Origin: an uncultured Pseudomonadales bacterium
GTDB taxonomy: Bacteria; Pseudomonadota; Gammaproteobacteria; Pseudomonadales; Cellvibrionaceae
Assembly: GCA_947487765.1 (NCBI GenBank)
Contig: CANKXO010000002.1
Coordinates: forward strand, 675,124 to 739,123
Direction of reading: 5' to 3'
Length of the DNA stretch: 64,000 bases
Under the pieces are notes generated by a model. The model saw nothing but the letters and a program-made list of their open reading frames with translations, searched no databases and was not told the origin of the DNA. Shown piece by piece: positions 11,269-19,291 of this stretch (positions are counted from its first letter, which is position 1; the number at the start of each line of letters is the position of its first letter). Made by a program: the position numbers and the translations under genes.

Positions 11269-11551
11269 TGTTGCGTTAAAAGCTATAAGCTACCTACTCT
11301 AACCCATAAGCCATGCTTGTACCAAAAAATAATCATTAGATGTTGCTGTTTAAGAATGTCGTAGAAGTGCAAATCGTAAAAGATAGGCCAAAGTACTTTC
11401 TATACAATAGAAGGGACAAGCAAGAAAGAAGCGCTGATTATTACCACTAACTATAAATACACCTTGTTTTTATAGTTATATAGTCAGTCTTTACCGTAGA
11501 ACCGGCAGTTAATTGCGATCGATATGATATAAGGAAGCAATAGATGATAAG

Positions 11552-11815
11552 TTAGGCAAAAAAAGCGGTTTTGGCCGTTGGCAATGGCTTTTTAGCTTGT
11601 GCTAATAACTCCTCTATGTCTACTTCTGTAGTGTTTTTACTGGTTGCCTGCCAAGGATATGCTTCACTGCCCCGCTCTAATTTTTGACGAGAAATCCCGG
11701 CATTTATTAATTGCTGATCAGTCAATTCTGACAACTCCCTCGCGGCTCTATTCTGGGCTACGGTTTCCATATTGCTACACAGGTTATCTGCCAATATCTC
11801 AACGATGCTTTTCAT
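11552..11815 (-). CDS. Small hypothetical protein, weak DUF1127-like segment
   Basis: Small protein of 87 residues. The middle part, RELSELTDQQLINAGISRQ, resembles the short DUF1127 helix pattern (RELxxLSDxxLxDIGLxR) but lacks its arginine richness, so the assignment is tentative. I prefer the ATG at 11815 because GGGTG lies five bases upstream; an ATG four codons earlier (11827) touches a perfect palindrome and has no ribosome-binding site. Function unknown; the palindrome directly upstream suggests tight regulation. Confidence 0.55.
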   Translation of the reverse strand: MKSIVEILADNLCSNMETVAQNRAARELSELTDQQLINAGISRQKLERGSEAYPWQATSKNTTEVDIEELLAQAKKPLPTAKTAFFA

Positions 11816-11825
11816 ATCAACACCC

Positions 11826-11861
11826 ATATGCTTAATACGACTTTAGTCGTATTAAGCATAG
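11826..11861. promoter_or_regulatory. Perfect palindrome upstream of small gene
   Basis: Arms TATGCTTAATACGACT and AGTCGTATTAAGCATA (11827-11842 and 11845-11860) are perfectly complementary over 16 bp with a two-base centre. On the minus strand the palindrome starts inside a possible -10 (TATGCT, with TTGATT 16 bases upstream) and ends at the start of the 11552-11815 gene. It could be an operator for a dimeric regulator or a hairpin in the 5' leader. Confidence 0.55.
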
Positions 11862-11984
11862 CCCATATATACGATGAATCAACAACCAGAATGGCATATG
11901 TAAAGGCCGTTCATATCATCAAAAGGTAGATTTTTTTCCTCTTAAAAATATTCTTAATTAACTTCCCTTATTTATATTCCTAGA

Positions 11985-12011
11985 TGTCACAAACAACCTT
12001 CTTCATTCGTC
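11985..12011 (+). promoter_or_regulatory. ECF41-type promoter
   Basis: TGTCACA at 11985-11991 and CGTC at 12008-12011, separated by exactly 16 bases. This is the known -35/-10 pair recognised by ECF41 sigma factors. It lies 34 bases before the AhpD-like gene, whose downstream partner is an ECF41 sigma factor, so the module is expected to be autoregulated. Confidence 0.85.
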
Positions 12012-12045
12012 TGTATAGAGAAACAAATCACCTTAAAGAGGCCCT

Positions 12046-12477
12046 ATGAGCAAGCAACAAGTAATTGATTATCCACAATACATACCAGACGTATTACACT
12101 CTTTGACAAAGGTCCATAGAGTCATTGATAGCCATGACCTTGACCGCACCCTTTATCATTTAATATTGTTACGGGTCTCACAAATCAATCGTTGTGGTTA
12201 CTGTGTTGAAATGCATACACGGGAAGCAAGAGAAGACGGTGAAAGTAGTGAGCGCTTAGACAAACTCATAGTATGGGATCAAGTTGATGTATTTAGCCAC
12301 CGTGAAAAGGCAGCTTTTGCCTGGGCAGAAGCCTTAACTGAACTGGGCTCCAAAGCTGATATACCCACATTAAGAGAGGTTTTGAAGGATCATTTCAGCC
12401 ATAAAGAAATCAGTCTTCTTACTGCAAATATTGCGATGATTAATTTATGGAACCGCATACAAATTTCAGGGCATTAA
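12046..12477 (+). CDS. Carboxymuconolactone decarboxylase / AhpD-like protein
   Basis: Protein of the carboxymuconolactone decarboxylase family in its AhpD-like alkylhydroperoxidase branch. The redox CxxC with downstream His is present (C50-G-Y-C53, H57 in NRCGYCVEMHTREAR), so a thiol peroxidase or disulfide role is plausible. Start ATG follows an AGAGG ribosome-binding site by five bases. Encoded one base ahead of an ECF41 sigma factor; such CMD proteins are the best-known partner class of ECF41 and are usually its regulatory target. Its substrate is unknown. Confidence 0.88.
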   Translation: MSKQQVIDYPQYIPDVLHSLTKVHRVIDSHDLDRTLYHLILLRVSQINRCGYCVEMHTREAREDGESSERLDKLIVWDQVDVFSHREKAAFAWAEALTELGSKADIPTLREVLKDHFSHKEISLLTANIAMINLWNRIQISGH

Positions 12478-12478
12478 C

Positions 12479-13366
12479 GTGATAGAACAGGATAAAATAA
12501 ACGTATTCGAAATGTCACGCCCCAAACTATTGGGACTAGCTTATCGCATTCTTGGCTCTTTGAGCGATGCTGAAGATGCGGTACAGGAAACATATATCAA
12601 ATGGACAAGTGCAATAGAGGAAAATATCCAAGCACCCGAGTCATGGCTGAGAACAGTATGTACTCGATATTGTATTGACCAACTTCGTTCTGCCCATCAC
12701 TCTAGAGTTAACTACATTGGCGCATGGCTACCAGAACCGATTCATACGCCTATCGAAAGCGATACTCTTTATCATACTGAACTCGCCAATTCACTAAGCA
12801 CTGCCTTTTTGTTAATGCTGGAAAGGCTATCACCAAAAGAACGTGCTGCTTATTTGCTCTATGAAATTTTCAATATCAGCTATAAAGAAATTTCCCAGAC
12901 ACTGCAACTCGAAGAGGTTAATTGTAGGAAGCTGGTATCGAGAGCTAGAACAAATATCGATAAGACTCATGTTCGGCATACCACACCGTTAGAAAAACAA
13001 GAGCAGTTTATTAATGCCTTTCAATTGGCTATCACTGAAGGTGAAATATCCGAATTAAAAAACCTTCTTTCGAATGATATTACACTCAGTGCTGACGGTG
13101 GAGGTAAGGTACCGACAATATTAGAACCAATAAAAGGAAGAGAAGCTGTTATACACTTTATAACTAAACGCTTAAAAAACTATTGGGCTAATCATGATTG
13201 GCATAAAACTAATATTAATCAGCAACGAGGCATTAACATTTTGGATAAACAGGCGATCACAGCGACTGCATCATTTGCTTACGACAGCAATGATAAAGCC
13301 ACGCATATTTTTATCATGCGCAATCCTGAAAAGATTAACCTTTTAAAGGTAATTTCGATTCATTAA
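12479..13366 (+). CDS. ECF41 group RNA polymerase sigma factor with SnoaL-like C-terminal domain
   Basis: Extracytoplasmic-function sigma factor of 295 residues, much longer than a minimal ECF. Sigma regions 2 and 4 occupy about residues 10-165; the rest is the fused SnoaL-like regulatory domain typical of ECF41. All three group signatures are visible: WLPEP (83-87) in the linker, DGGGK (206-210; usual DGGGR) and NPEKI (282-286; usual NPDKL). In this group the C-terminal extension replaces an anti-sigma factor and tunes activity. GTG start one base after the preceding stop, so the two genes are translated together. Confidence 0.92.
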   Translation: MIEQDKINVFEMSRPKLLGLAYRILGSLSDAEDAVQETYIKWTSAIEENIQAPESWLRTVCTRYCIDQLRSAHHSRVNYIGAWLPEPIHTPIESDTLYHTELANSLSTAFLLMLERLSPKERAAYLLYEIFNISYKEISQTLQLEEVNCRKLVSRARTNIDKTHVRHTTPLEKQEQFINAFQLAITEGEISELKNLLSNDITLSADGGGKVPTILEPIKGREAVIHFITKRLKNYWANHDWHKTNINQQRGINILDKQAITATASFAYDSNDKATHIFIMRNPEKINLLKVISIH

Positions 13367-13403
13367 TACTATTTAATAAATAATTTTAATAGCGAGCATA
13401 TTC

Positions 13404-13826
13404 ATGAGCACACAAACGACAGGTTCTATAAAACTAACAACGGTTAACCCACCAGCTCTTTATGATCCAGCACCAAACGGCTATAGCCATGCGATTGTTG
13501 CCAAGGGAGGCTCTGAAATTGCTTACATTGCAGGCCAAGGAGGAGAGGATTCAACAGGAGCTTTATCGTCAGCATTTTCAGACCAAGTAAGACAAGCCTA
13601 TAAAAATCTTAGTATTGTTCTTGAAACATTAGGCGCGAGTCCGAACCAGGTTACTAAAATCACCACTTATGTGGTTAATTATGATCAAACAATGCTGGAG
13701 GAAATGACAAAGCAGGTTAAATTACTATTTAATGGCACATTACCTGCTCAAACATTGGTGCCGGTTCCTCGCCTTGCGTTAGATGGCATGCTGTTTGAAG
13801 TCGATGCTATTGCAGTTTTAAGTTAA
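13404..13826 (+). CDS. RidA/YjgF-family protein
   Basis: Protein of the Rid (YjgF/YER057c/UK114) superfamily, whose founding members deaminate reactive enamine/imine intermediates. Length 140; the C-terminal family block PAQTLVPVPRLALDGMLFEV is clear. The Arg that in active RidA lies in PARS (Arg105 in E. coli) is Gln here (PAQT), so imine deaminase activity is doubtful and the protein probably belongs to another Rid subgroup. It follows the ECF41 sigma gene by 37 bases and has no ECF41 promoter of its own, so it is probably the third gene of that module. Confidence 0.87.
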   Translation: MSTQTTGSIKLTTVNPPALYDPAPNGYSHAIVAKGGSEIAYIAGQGGEDSTGALSSAFSDQVRQAYKNLSIVLETLGASPNQVTKITTYVVNYDQTMLEEMTKQVKLLFNGTLPAQTLVPVPRLALDGMLFEVDAIAVLS

Positions 13827-13855
13827 GCAATTTGAAATTAGCAGATAAACATAAA

Positions 13856-15283
13856 TTATTGCTTAAAGCTTATCGTTACCCGCAATCCATGAGGTTGGAC
13901 ATTCGTGAGTTGCATCGTCGCCTGATGAAACTCACTGATTTGCTGCACAATTGCCAGTCCTAATCCACTTCCCGATTGCTGTTGATCAAGGCGGTAGAAG
14001 CGTTGAGTTACATCAGCTAAGTGGTGCTCTGGTATACCTGGCCCCTGATCTTCGACCTCAATAATCGCTTGCTGATCTCTCATTCCAGACCGAATAATAA
14101 TGGTTCCACGGTCTTTACTTTCGCTATCTGTTGCATAAAGCACAGAATTCTCTATCAGGTTGGTTAGCAAACCTGCCAGCATCACTGGATCACCTTGTAT
14201 AAAAACACCGTCAGCAGTATCTACAGGCTGCTCAGGGATAAACGCTAACTCATGTCCTTGCTGATAAATTTTCGGCGCTAATTGCATCGCCAGCTGTCGG
14301 CAAAAAGAAGTTAAATCAACTTTTTCCAGGTGCCTATCATCTAATAAACTACGGTTTGTTTTCGCATAATTCAGTAATTGCTGAGTCGTTCGAACAAGAA
14401 AGTCCGTGCGCTGCTCAATTTTCTTAAGCGATAATTGCACTTCTTGTGGGTCTGATTTTTGTTGAGCTAACTCAGCTAGCGTTTTCATTTCTGCTAGTGG
14501 CGTCCGCAACTGATGAGATACATCTGAATTAAAACGTTGAATATGTTCAATATTATCCCTGACGCGACTGATCAATTGATTAATACTGGATACTAATGTT
14601 GCCACTTCTTTTGGAACTTGCTCATCCAAAGGCGCCAAATCATGAACAGAGCGTCCAAGAATTGACTGACGAATTCGCCGCAAAGGAGACAAGCCCTGAT
14701 TAACCGCCAATACAGCAGCAATAATTGAGAGCGTTCCACTCAACAAAGTGACAACAGCAAGCACAAACAGAATATCATTTGAAAAAGCATTACGACTATG
14801 AAGCGATTCTGCCGTATTAATATGGACATATCCATCATCAAAACCGCGCCTCTTTACTTTTAAATACACAGCGCGTAATTCATTGCCTGCAAAGTTTGTA
14901 CTATAAAAAATAGGCGTTGCATCACTGATCTTACCTCCTTTATTGCTTTTACTATTTTTACCACTAGGAAAAGCTAAGCCTTTAAAACCAGCCAATAACT
15001 CTCCATCGCTACGCTCAACACGATAGAATACTTTTTCTTCGCCCGCAGACTCCATGATATCCAAAGTAAAATAAGGCATGTTGAGGTACACTTCGCCTTT
15101 ACGTATCCCTAAACGTTGCTCAATGCTACGTGCTGCACCTAATAGATTTCTATCAAAAACCTGATTGGCTTTATCGGTTAATATGGTAGATGTTGTCAAT
15201 AAAGCAATTAAACTGAGTGCGGTTAAAGGAATAGTCAGCCGCAAAATCAGCTGAGAACGAATAGAAGGAGTATCTTTAATCAT
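13856..15283 (-). CDS. tctE: Sensor histidine kinase, TctE-like
   Basis: Membrane sensor kinase that, with the adjoining regulator, should control the divergent tricarboxylate transporter. Architecture: helix 1 (about residues 13-33), a periplasmic sensor segment, helix 2 (about 168-192), HAMP, then a HisKA domain with the phospho-His box VSHQLRTPL. The ATPase domain has N (NLIENSVLYA), G1 (DQGPGIPE) and G2 (GSGLGLAIV) boxes. 475 residues, normal for TctE. Its start overlaps the response regulator's end by eight bases. Ends 29 bases from the convergent RidA gene. Confidence 0.86.
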   Translation of the reverse strand: MIKDTPSIRSQLILRLTIPLTALSLIALLTTSTILTDKANQVFDRNLLGAARSIEQRLGIRKGEVYLNMPYFTLDIMESAGEEKVFYRVERSDGELLAGFKGLAFPSGKNSKSNKGGKISDATPIFYSTNFAGNELRAVYLKVKRRGFDDGYVHINTAESLHSRNAFSNDILFVLAVVTLLSGTLSIIAAVLAVNQGLSPLRRIRQSILGRSVHDLAPLDEQVPKEVATLVSSINQLISRVRDNIEHIQRFNSDVSHQLRTPLAEMKTLAELAQQKSDPQEVQLSLKKIEQRTDFLVRTTQQLLNYAKTNRSLLDDRHLEKVDLTSFCRQLAMQLAPKIYQQGHELAFIPEQPVDTADGVFIQGDPVMLAGLLTNLIENSVLYATDSESKDRGTIIIRSGMRDQQAIIEVEDQGPGIPEHHLADVTQRFYRLDQQQSGSGLGLAIVQQISEFHQATMQLTNVQPHGLRVTISFKQ

Positions 15284-15944
15284 TATTCAACTCTAGTAAA
15301 TAACCGAGGCCTCTTACTGTTTTTAAATTTAAATCTTCTCCTAGTTTTTTACGCAATCTAGAAATGTAAGTTTCTATAGCAACGGGGTTAATATCATCAT
15401 CAAATGAACTGATATGCTCCGCTATCTGCTCTTTACTAATCACTCGTCCAGGGTGAGTCAGTATATACTCTAAAACACTGAGTTCTCGTCGATGCAACTC
15501 AATATCATTACCGTCTACGGTCAATTGACGATTGACCGTAGCAAACTCTAATCGACCATGCTGAATAACCGGCTCAGCTTTTTGAGTACTTCTTCGCAGT
15601 AATGCCCGTGTTCTGGCAACTACCTCGTCTAATTCAAAAGGTTTACAAATATAATCATCCGCCCCTACATCCAGGCCCTCAATGCGATGATCCAATTGGT
15701 CTCGTGCCGAAATAATAAGAACTGGCAAGGCATTATTGGCTCGGCGCAACTGCCGCAACAAATCGATTCCATCAATACTCGGTAAACCTAAATCTAACAG
15801 TAAAAGATCATAAACTTGGAATTTGAGTAAATTAGCTCCTTGTTGACCATCGTGTAACAAATCAACGGCATATCCTGCTTGCTCCAAAGCAGACTTTAAA
15901 CCATTGGCCAGTGTTAGATTATCCTCTAAAATTAGAATACGCAC
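15276..15944 (-). CDS. tctD: OmpR-family response regulator, TctD-like
   Basis: DNA-binding response regulator of 222 residues. The receiver domain has the acidic pocket at LEDN, phospho-acceptor Asp51 (LLLLDLGLPS), the Ser/Thr switch in IISARDQ and the conserved Lys in ICKPFEL. The C-terminal winged helix ends with VETYISRLRKKLG-type recognition sequence and TVRGLGYLLE. First gene of tctDE, divergent from tctC across 127 bases, the usual arrangement for regulators of tripartite tricarboxylate transporters. Confidence 0.88.
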   Translation of the reverse strand: MRILILEDNLTLANGLKSALEQAGYAVDLLHDGQQGANLLKFQVYDLLLLDLGLPSIDGIDLLRQLRRANNALPVLIISARDQLDHRIEGLDVGADDYICKPFELDEVVARTRALLRRSTQKAEPVIQHGRLEFATVNRQLTVDGNDIELHRRELSVLEYILTHPGRVISKEQIAEHISSFDDDINPVAIETYISRLRKKLGEDLNLKTVRGLGYLLELNND

Positions 15945-15978
15945 GCATTACCCTCGATAAAACAGCTGTTGAATTTTA

Positions 15979-16056
15979 TGTCACCTTTTATATCATTTTG
16001 CAAGGTTTGTGACAGATTGAGCTTTTATAGTTTGAACCTCTCCCAAAAACTATAAT
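15979..16056. promoter_or_regulatory. tctD-tctC divergent control region
   Basis: Between the regulator and transporter genes. TGTCAC (15979-15984) and GTGACA (16009-16014) form a spaced inverted repeat. TATAGTTT (16026-16033) and AAACTATA (16047-16054) form a second, whose right arm covers a perfect TATAAT (16051-16056) that suits the tctC promoter. On the minus strand TTGCAA and CATAAA with 17-base spacing could serve tctD. Binding by TctD is inferred. Confidence 0.45.
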
Positions 16057-16071
16057 AGATGAGAACACATT

Positions 16072-17088
16072 ATGATGTTAAAAAAAATGAATTTATTTAT
16101 TCCCGACAGACACATATTCACGATGGCTGCAATTATTATCATGAGCCTACTCACAAGCTTAAAAGTAGCCGCAGATGATATTTATCCTAACAAACCCCTT
16201 AACTTTGTTGTTGGCTTTGGTGTAGGGGGTAGCGCAGATCGCATGACCCGCTCGATGTCTTCATTTCTTGGAGATGAATTAGGAGAACCCATCAAGGTTA
16301 TCAATAAAAAAGGGGCCGGCACTCAAATTGCGGCTAACTATATACTTAACCGCCCAGGCGATGGCTATACTGTTTTTTCATCTGCCTTTGCCCCTTATCT
16401 CGCAAATACCATTCTTAAAGGCAATGCAGGTTATACCATTGATGACTTCACTTATATTAACTTTCAGTGGTTTGATTTTGATTTAATCGCCGTTAATAAA
16501 GACACTGAATTTACAAGTTTAGAACAATTACTAACAAAAATTCGCGATGAGCCAAAAGCTGTTCGAGCCTCAGTAGTGCAAGGTTCTGCTGGCCATTTGA
16601 TGGTGCGCTTACTATTAGACGCGAATAATATTCCTCAAGAAAACCTTGCTCTAGTCACTTATAGCAGCGGTGGTAAAGCTCGTTCTGCAGTTGCTGGAGG
16701 ACAGGTAGATTTTGTTGTCATCAGTGCACAAGGCAGCGAAGGTATCCGTGAATTTTTACGTCCCTTAGCAGTTGTACGTGAAGAACGCAGTGATAAATGG
16801 GATGCACCCTCGGTTAATGAAGCATTACAACCGTTAAAAACAACAGTACCTATTTTGCCAGGATCAATGCGAGGCTTTGCTGTCAGCACAGAATTCAAGC
16901 AAAAACACCCAAAGCGTTTTGAGAAGCTAACCGTTGCAATGCAAAATACATTAGCCCGTAAAGATGTACAAAAATATCTTCGCAAAAGCGAAATTGGTGG
17001 CATCTGGGTTGGTCCAGAAAAGTCAACTGAATTAATGAAACAGAATTTTGATATTTTTAAAAAATACTCCCATCTGATGAAAAATTGA
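16072..17088 (+). CDS. tctC: Tripartite tricarboxylate transporter substrate-binding protein TctC
   Basis: Periplasmic solute-binding protein (Bug/TctC family) that captures a carboxylate and delivers it to TctAB. A signal peptide covers about residues 1-34 (hydrophobic stretch followed by LKVAAD). The mature protein starts with the family pattern YPNKPLNFVVGFGVGGSADR and has the NKKGAGTQIAANY block. 338 residues, normal. Citrate is the classic ligand but TctC relatives bind many carboxylates, so the substrate is unknown. Followed by a hairpin before tctB that may let tctC be made in excess. Confidence 0.93.
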   Translation: MMLKKMNLFIPDRHIFTMAAIIIMSLLTSLKVAADDIYPNKPLNFVVGFGVGGSADRMTRSMSSFLGDELGEPIKVINKKGAGTQIAANYILNRPGDGYTVFSSAFAPYLANTILKGNAGYTIDDFTYINFQWFDFDLIAVNKDTEFTSLEQLLTKIRDEPKAVRASVVQGSAGHLMVRLLLDANNIPQENLALVTYSSGGKARSAVAGGQVDFVVISAQGSEGIREFLRPLAVVREERSDKWDAPSVNEALQPLKTTVPILPGSMRGFAVSTEFKQKHPKRFEKLTVAMQNTLARKDVQKYLRKSEIGGIWVGPEKSTELMKQNFDIFKKYSHLMKN

Positions 17089-17107
17089 TTAAACGAAAAA
17101 TTCTTAA

Positions 17108-17157
17108 AAAGGGAAAAGTAGTAGGATTAATAAAAACTTAATACCACTTTTCCCTTT
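17108..17157 (+). terminator. Intercistronic hairpin between tctC and tctB
   Basis: Perfect 12-bp arms AAAGGGAAAAGT (17108-17119) and ACTTTTCCCTTT (17146-17157) with a 26-base loop, extendable by three more pairs past one mismatch. Without a long T-run it is more likely a partial terminator or RNA-stabilising stem than a full stop, because tctBA lack an obvious promoter of their own. Confidence 0.5.
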
Positions 17158-17228
17158 AGTAAATCAGCAACACCTTACCATTTTCATTAATTACTCACTT
17201 TTAATAAGCTTGAGTTATCGGATGCCGT

Positions 17229-17684
17229 ATGGAATTTAATAAAAAAATACTCGCCGACCTACTTGTCGTTATTGGCCTTGCAAGTTTTACCTCATGGTAT
17301 TTACTCAATGCATGGTTCGCTTCAAGCCAACCGGAAAACTTAATTCTTATTTTACCGATTGCTGTAATAACGTTAGCAATGTGCAGCCTGGAATTCATAC
17401 AACAGTGCCGAACAGGCACCACTTCCGCTCATGAAGAACGCGAAACTGCTGAGACAACCGGACCCATTATCGGCATATTTTCTATATATGTTATTACATT
17501 AGAATGGCTGGGTTTTGATTTAGCGACAATATTATTTATAGCGACTTTTCTATGGCTGCAAGGCGAACGACGATGGTTTTGGATTGTGGGTTATAGCCTG
17601 TGCTTCGGCTTATTAGTCACTTTATTTTTTTCCTATATGCTGCCCTATCCCATGCCTATGTCTCTATTCCCTACTGATTATTGA
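17229..17684 (+). CDS. tctB: Tripartite tricarboxylate transporter small membrane subunit TctB
   Basis: Small membrane subunit of the TTT transporter. The 151-residue product has about four hydrophobic segments (first at about residues 8-27) and the loose TctB pattern; sequence conservation is low in this family, so the call rests on topology, size and position between tctC and tctA. The tctA start is 15 bases after its stop, with a GGAG ribosome-binding site in between. Confidence 0.88.
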   Translation: MEFNKKILADLLVVIGLASFTSWYLLNAWFASSQPENLILILPIAVITLAMCSLEFIQQCRTGTTSAHEERETAETTGPIIGIFSIYVITLEWLGFDLATILFIATFLWLQGERRWFWIVGYSLCFGLLVTLFFSYMLPYPMPMSLFPTDY

Positions 17685-17699
17685 TTCAGGAGAATAATA

Positions 17700-19211
17700 A
17701 TGATCGACACTGTCGCTGTAGAACAAGCTTTATTATTGTTGTCATCTGACCTAACACCTTGGCTAATTGTCATACCGGGCATTTTAATTGGTTTAGTTTT
17801 TGGTGCTATTCCCGGCCTCCAAATATCCATGGCGATGGCAATTTTTTTGCCTATGACGCTATACATGGACTTTATGCAAGCTATGTTATTTTTGACGGCC
17901 ATTTTTACAGGGGGATCTTTTGGTAGTGGTGTTCCCGCCATCCTGATGAATATTCCGGGTACATCATCTGCAATAGCAACTGCCTTTGATGGTTACCCTA
18001 TGGCACGAAGGGGTGAACACAACCAAGCATTAGGAATTGCTTTAGGTGCTTCTGCATTTGGTGTATTAATTGGTTATCTTATTCTATTCGTGTTAATCAA
18101 ACCTATTTCTGGCCTAGTGCTGAAGCTCGGTCCTGCTGAACTATTCGCGGTTATTCTTTGGGGGATGACACTCATTGCCAGCCTCAGTGGCACTCATATG
18201 CTTAAGGGATTAATTGCAGGATTCGTTGGTCTATTAATCGGCACCATTGGTTTCAGTGATACCGGCATACTGAGAGGTACCCTAGGGAATGAATATTTAT
18301 TGGATGGTGTTCCAGTCATTCCCGCAATGATGGGAATGTTTGCTGCTTCAGAACTTTTGCGCTTAGTTAACACACCCTACTTAGTGGATAATGAATCGGC
18401 ACGAAAAGTCGATATTAGACTTATTTTAAAAGGTTTTTTTCAGGCATTTCGTCACCCGATCGTATTACTGCGCGGGAGTATTATTGGTGTATTTGTTGGC
18501 GCTGTACCTGGTGTAGGCTCATCAGTTTCAAACCTACTGTCTTATGTAGAAACTAAACGCCGCGATAAAAACCCCCAAAGCTTTGGAGAGGGAAACCCTA
18601 AAGGGGTGATTGCGTCAGAATCTGCCAACAGTACATCTGAAGCAGGCTCAATGGCAACACTCTTGGCATTAGGTATACCTGGTGGAGGTGCGACAGCGGT
18701 GATGCTTGCTGCTTTTGCAATGCATAATATTACCGGTGGGCCTCAATTTATTCGAGAAGAAACCGATATTGTCTACGCTATTATTTTTGCTAATTTCGGG
18801 CAGGTTGTATTACTAATGGGGTTGGCACTACTTTTTTTACCGATGCTCGCCAGTGTTGTTAAAGTGCCGATGAAATATCTGATCCCATCAGTACTAGCAC
18901 TCGCAATATTTGGGTCATTTGGTTTAACAGGAAATATATCTGGCCCAATAACAGTACTGGTTTTTGCGATTATTGGTTGGATATTCAGACGCTATAACTA
19001 TTCAGTTCCCGCTGCTGTTATCGGTATTTTATTAGGTAGCATGGCGGAAGATTCTTTATTGCACAGCTATCAAATTAGTGGCGGAAATATAGCTTACTTA
19101 TTAGAACGGCCAATTACATTGGCGATATTAACTTTATTAATATTGTCACTCTTTGGCTCAAAAATTAAATCGTTCCTGTCGAGTCGCACTCAAGATTTAA
19201 AGCCCACATAA
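17700..19211 (+). CDS. tctA: Tripartite tricarboxylate transporter large permease TctA
   Basis: Large permease of the TTT system, 503 residues with about 10-12 membrane helices. Family signatures are clear: GIPGLQISMAMAIFLPMT-like N-terminal segment (here AIPGLQ), GGSFGSGVPAILMNIPGT, and the second copy EAGSMATLLALGIPGGGATAVML, which reflects the family's internal duplication. Works with TctB in the membrane and TctC in the periplasm, driven by an ion gradient. Last gene of tctCBA; a terminator follows. Confidence 0.95.
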   Translation: MIDTVAVEQALLLLSSDLTPWLIVIPGILIGLVFGAIPGLQISMAMAIFLPMTLYMDFMQAMLFLTAIFTGGSFGSGVPAILMNIPGTSSAIATAFDGYPMARRGEHNQALGIALGASAFGVLIGYLILFVLIKPISGLVLKLGPAELFAVILWGMTLIASLSGTHMLKGLIAGFVGLLIGTIGFSDTGILRGTLGNEYLLDGVPVIPAMMGMFAASELLRLVNTPYLVDNESARKVDIRLILKGFFQAFRHPIVLLRGSIIGVFVGAVPGVGSSVSNLLSYVETKRRDKNPQSFGEGNPKGVIASESANSTSEAGSMATLLALGIPGGGATAVMLAAFAMHNITGGPQFIREETDIVYAIIFANFGQVVLLMGLALLFLPMLASVVKVPMKYLIPSVLALAIFGSFGLTGNISGPITVLVFAIIGWIFRRYNYSVPAAVIGILLGSMAEDSLLHSYQISGGNIAYLLERPITLAILTLLILSLFGSKIKSFLSSRTQDLKPT

Positions 19212-19230
19212 GCACTATATTTTTTACTTT

Positions 19231-19279
19231 AATAATGACAAACCATACATTAATTTATGCTTGTCATTATTATTTTTTC
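19231..19279 (+). terminator. Rho-independent terminator after tctA
   Basis: Perfect 11-bp arms AATAATGACAA (19231-19241) and TTGTCATTATT (19261-19271), 19-base loop, then a T-rich run (ATTTTTTCT). Lies between tctA and the convergent exporter gene. Confidence 0.75.
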
Positions 19280-19291
19280 TTAGGTACTATT

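Noticed and set aside
11833..11842. TTAATACGAC matching the first part of the T7 phage promoter
   Set aside because: The match ends after about ten bases and is explained by the palindrome; there is no phage polymerase or phage gene nearby.
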